From positions 1-6,743 of the forward strand of contig JAGPVK010000019.1 of the NCBI GenBank assembly GCA_018067055.1: a stretch of 6,743 nt of DNA, in the 5' to 3' direction. Source of the stretch: Sphingomonadales bacterium. GTDB lineage: Bacteria > Pseudomonadota > Alphaproteobacteria > Sphingomonadales > Sphingomonadaceae. The translations under genes and the position numbers were made by a program. The notes under the pieces are model-generated. The model saw only the letters and a list, made by a program, of their open reading frames with translations, had not been told where the DNA came from and searched no databases. Shown here one piece after another: positions 5,449 through 6,743 of the stretch; the first letter of the stretch is position 1, and every line of letters starts with the position of its first letter.

Positions 5449-6743
5449 ATGAAACGCGATGTGATTTTGAAAATGGCTGCTTCCTCCATGGTGTTCGCCA
5501 CCGTGTTGACAGGCTGCGGTCCCTTTGGCGGCGGTTCCGTCGCATCCATCTCCAGCCAGCCGGCAACGGCGAAAGACGGGGCTAAATATGCCAAGAAAGC
5601 CCAGCAGGCGATGGACAAGGGCGATGTCGAGACCGCGATTGCCTATGCCGAGCGTTCAGTCGCCGGCGTTGGCAGCGATCCGGAAACCCGGGCGCTGCTG
5701 GGTCAGGCCTATCTGTCGGCGGGCCGCATGGCTTCGGCGGAACGCAGTTTTCAGGATGCGATGGAACTCGGAAAATCCGATGCGCGCACGATCCTGAGCC
5801 TCAGCCTGGCTTTATTGGGCCAGGGCAAGGCGGAAAAGGCAAAAGCGCTGGTCGTCAATAACCGCCAATATATTCCAGCAGCAGACTATGGGCTGGCGCT
5901 GGCGCTGACCGGCGATAGCAAGACCGCGATCGAGGTCCTTGAGCAGGCAATCCGTGAATCCAATGTAACCGGTCGGACCCGCCAGAATCTTGGTCTGGCT
6001 TATGCACTGGATGGTCGCTGGAAAGAGGCCAAATTGATGGCGGTGCAGGATGTTGCACCCGCTGCAGTCAACGATCGGGTGATGGAATGGGCCCAAATGG
6101 CCCGTCCCGGCGCCTATGAAACTCGCGTGGCGACGCTGCTCAAAGTGACCCCGGTGGCAAATGATCCCGGTCAGCCTGTCCGGCTCGCTCTGCGGTCCAG
6201 CTATGCTCCGGCAAATGTCGCGGCCTCTGCTGAGCAAGATTATGGCCGTGAAGTCGCCAGCTTTGATCGCAACAGCCCGCTACCGGCGATTGGACCAGCA
6301 CCCAAAGCCGATGGTGATGTGGATTTCCTGGCGGCGGAAAATAATATCAAAGTTTCGTCTGTGACCGTACCCGCCAGCAATGCGACCGGTCGGGTGCAGA
6401 CCAATGTTCCGGTAACTTCGGTGCAGCCCAAACCACAACAAGCTGCACCACCAACAAAATTTGTAGTCGAAAGCAGCAAGTCGGCACCGGTCAGAACGGC
6501 TGCCGTTCAGACTTCCACTGCGGCCAAACCGGTGTTGCAGAAAATTGCCTATCAGCCTGCCGCAAAAGCCACCGGTTCTTCATCCGGGACCCATTTGGTT
6601 CAACTTGGTGCCTTTTCGTCACCCGAAGGTGCCAAGCGCGCCTGGGGGATATTGTCAGCGAAGAACAGTGACCTGAATGCTTTCCAATATGCCAGTTCAC
6701 GAGTCAATGTGAAGGGCAAGACCCTGTACCGACTGGCAGCGAT
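5449..6743 (+). CDS. TPR lipoprotein with C-terminal SPOR domain (partial, 3' end beyond window)
   Basis: An open frame of 431 codons runs off the window edge. The N-terminus is a lipoprotein signal: MKRD, a hydrophobic stretch, and the lipobox LTGC with lipidated Cys23, so the protein should be membrane-anchored and face the periplasm. Residues about 45-212 form TPR-like helical repeats (for example DVETAIAYAERSV, ALLGQAYLSAGRMASAERSFQDAM, RQNLGLAYALDGRWKEAK). Residues about 215-378 are a Pro/Ala/Gln/Ser/Thr-rich linker. A SPOR domain begins near 380 (THLVQLGAFSSPEGAKRAW) and is cut before its end. It is expected to bind septal peptidoglycan and act as a scaffold. The ATG at 5449 has GAGGG (5437-5441) seven bases upstream. 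It lies 59 bases after the RHH gene on the same strand, so cotranscription with parA is plausible. The TPR part slightly resembles TadD, but no other tad genes are present. Confidence 0.88.
   Translation, partial: MKRDVILKMAASSMVFATVLTGCGPFGGGSVASISSQPATAKDGAKYAKKAQQAMDKGDVETAIAYAERSVAGVGSDPETRALLGQAYLSAGRMASAERSFQDAMELGKSDARTILSLSLALLGQGKAEKAKALVVNNRQYIPAADYGLALALTGDSKTAIEVLEQAIRESNVTGRTRQNLGLAYALDGRWKEAKLMAVQDVAPAAVNDRVMEWAQMARPGAYETRVATLLKVTPVANDPGQPVRLALRSSYAPANVAASAEQDYGREVASFDRNSPLPAIGPAPKADGDVDFLAAENNIKVSSVTVPASNATGRVQTNVPVTSVQPKPQQAAPPTKFVVESSKSAPVRTAAVQTSTAAKPVLQKIAYQPAAKATGSSSGTHLVQLGAFSSPEGAKRAWGILSAKNSDLNAFQYASSRVNVKGKTLYRLAA

Noticed and set aside
5449..6743. Part of a Tad pilus locus, with the ParA-like protein as TadZ and the TPR lipoprotein as TadD.
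   Set aside because: The ATPase has no N-terminal receiver-like domain as in TadZ, the lipoprotein carries a SPOR domain, and no tadA, tadB, tadC or rcp genes are present.

Overview
The window looks like a chromosomal segment from an alphaproteobacterium, most likely a sphingomonad of moderate GC content (Sphingorhabdus/Parasphingorhabdus-like). That placement rests on recalled resemblance of the IlvB, MiaA, SerB and ParA sequences and on the miaA/serB/ilvB arrangement; no search was run. All genes are intact apart from the two cut by the window ends. No RNA gene, insertion sequence, CRISPR array or phage gene was seen.

Left part (1-2702): three housekeeping genes. Leftward transcription carries miaA (tRNA A37 dimethylallyltransferase) and then ilvB (acetolactate synthase large subunit, C-terminal part beyond the window). 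The 119-base gap between them holds a possible separate ilvB promoter. serB (phosphoserine phosphatase) runs rightward from a start codon inside the first codons of miaA, so the two divergent genes overlap at their 5' ends by about 20 bases.

Right part (2710-6743): a cluster that looks like a cell-envelope or cell-organisation module. A leftward gene encodes an exported Sel1-repeat protein with a C-terminal SPOR domain. Across a 260-base divergent intergenic region, a rightward gene set begins: a short ParA-type ATPase, a 218-residue protein with a C-terminal ribbon-helix-helix fold and a basic N-terminal tail, and a TPR lipoprotein that also ends in a SPOR domain (cut by the window end). SPOR domains bind denuded septal peptidoglycan, while ParA plus ribbon-helix-helix pairs act in DNA or cargo positioning in plasmid type Ib partition systems. 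The most interesting reading is a chromosomal, non-canonical ParA/RHH pair linked to two periplasmic septal-wall proteins. The gene identities are well supported; the functional connection is inference from gene order and architecture.
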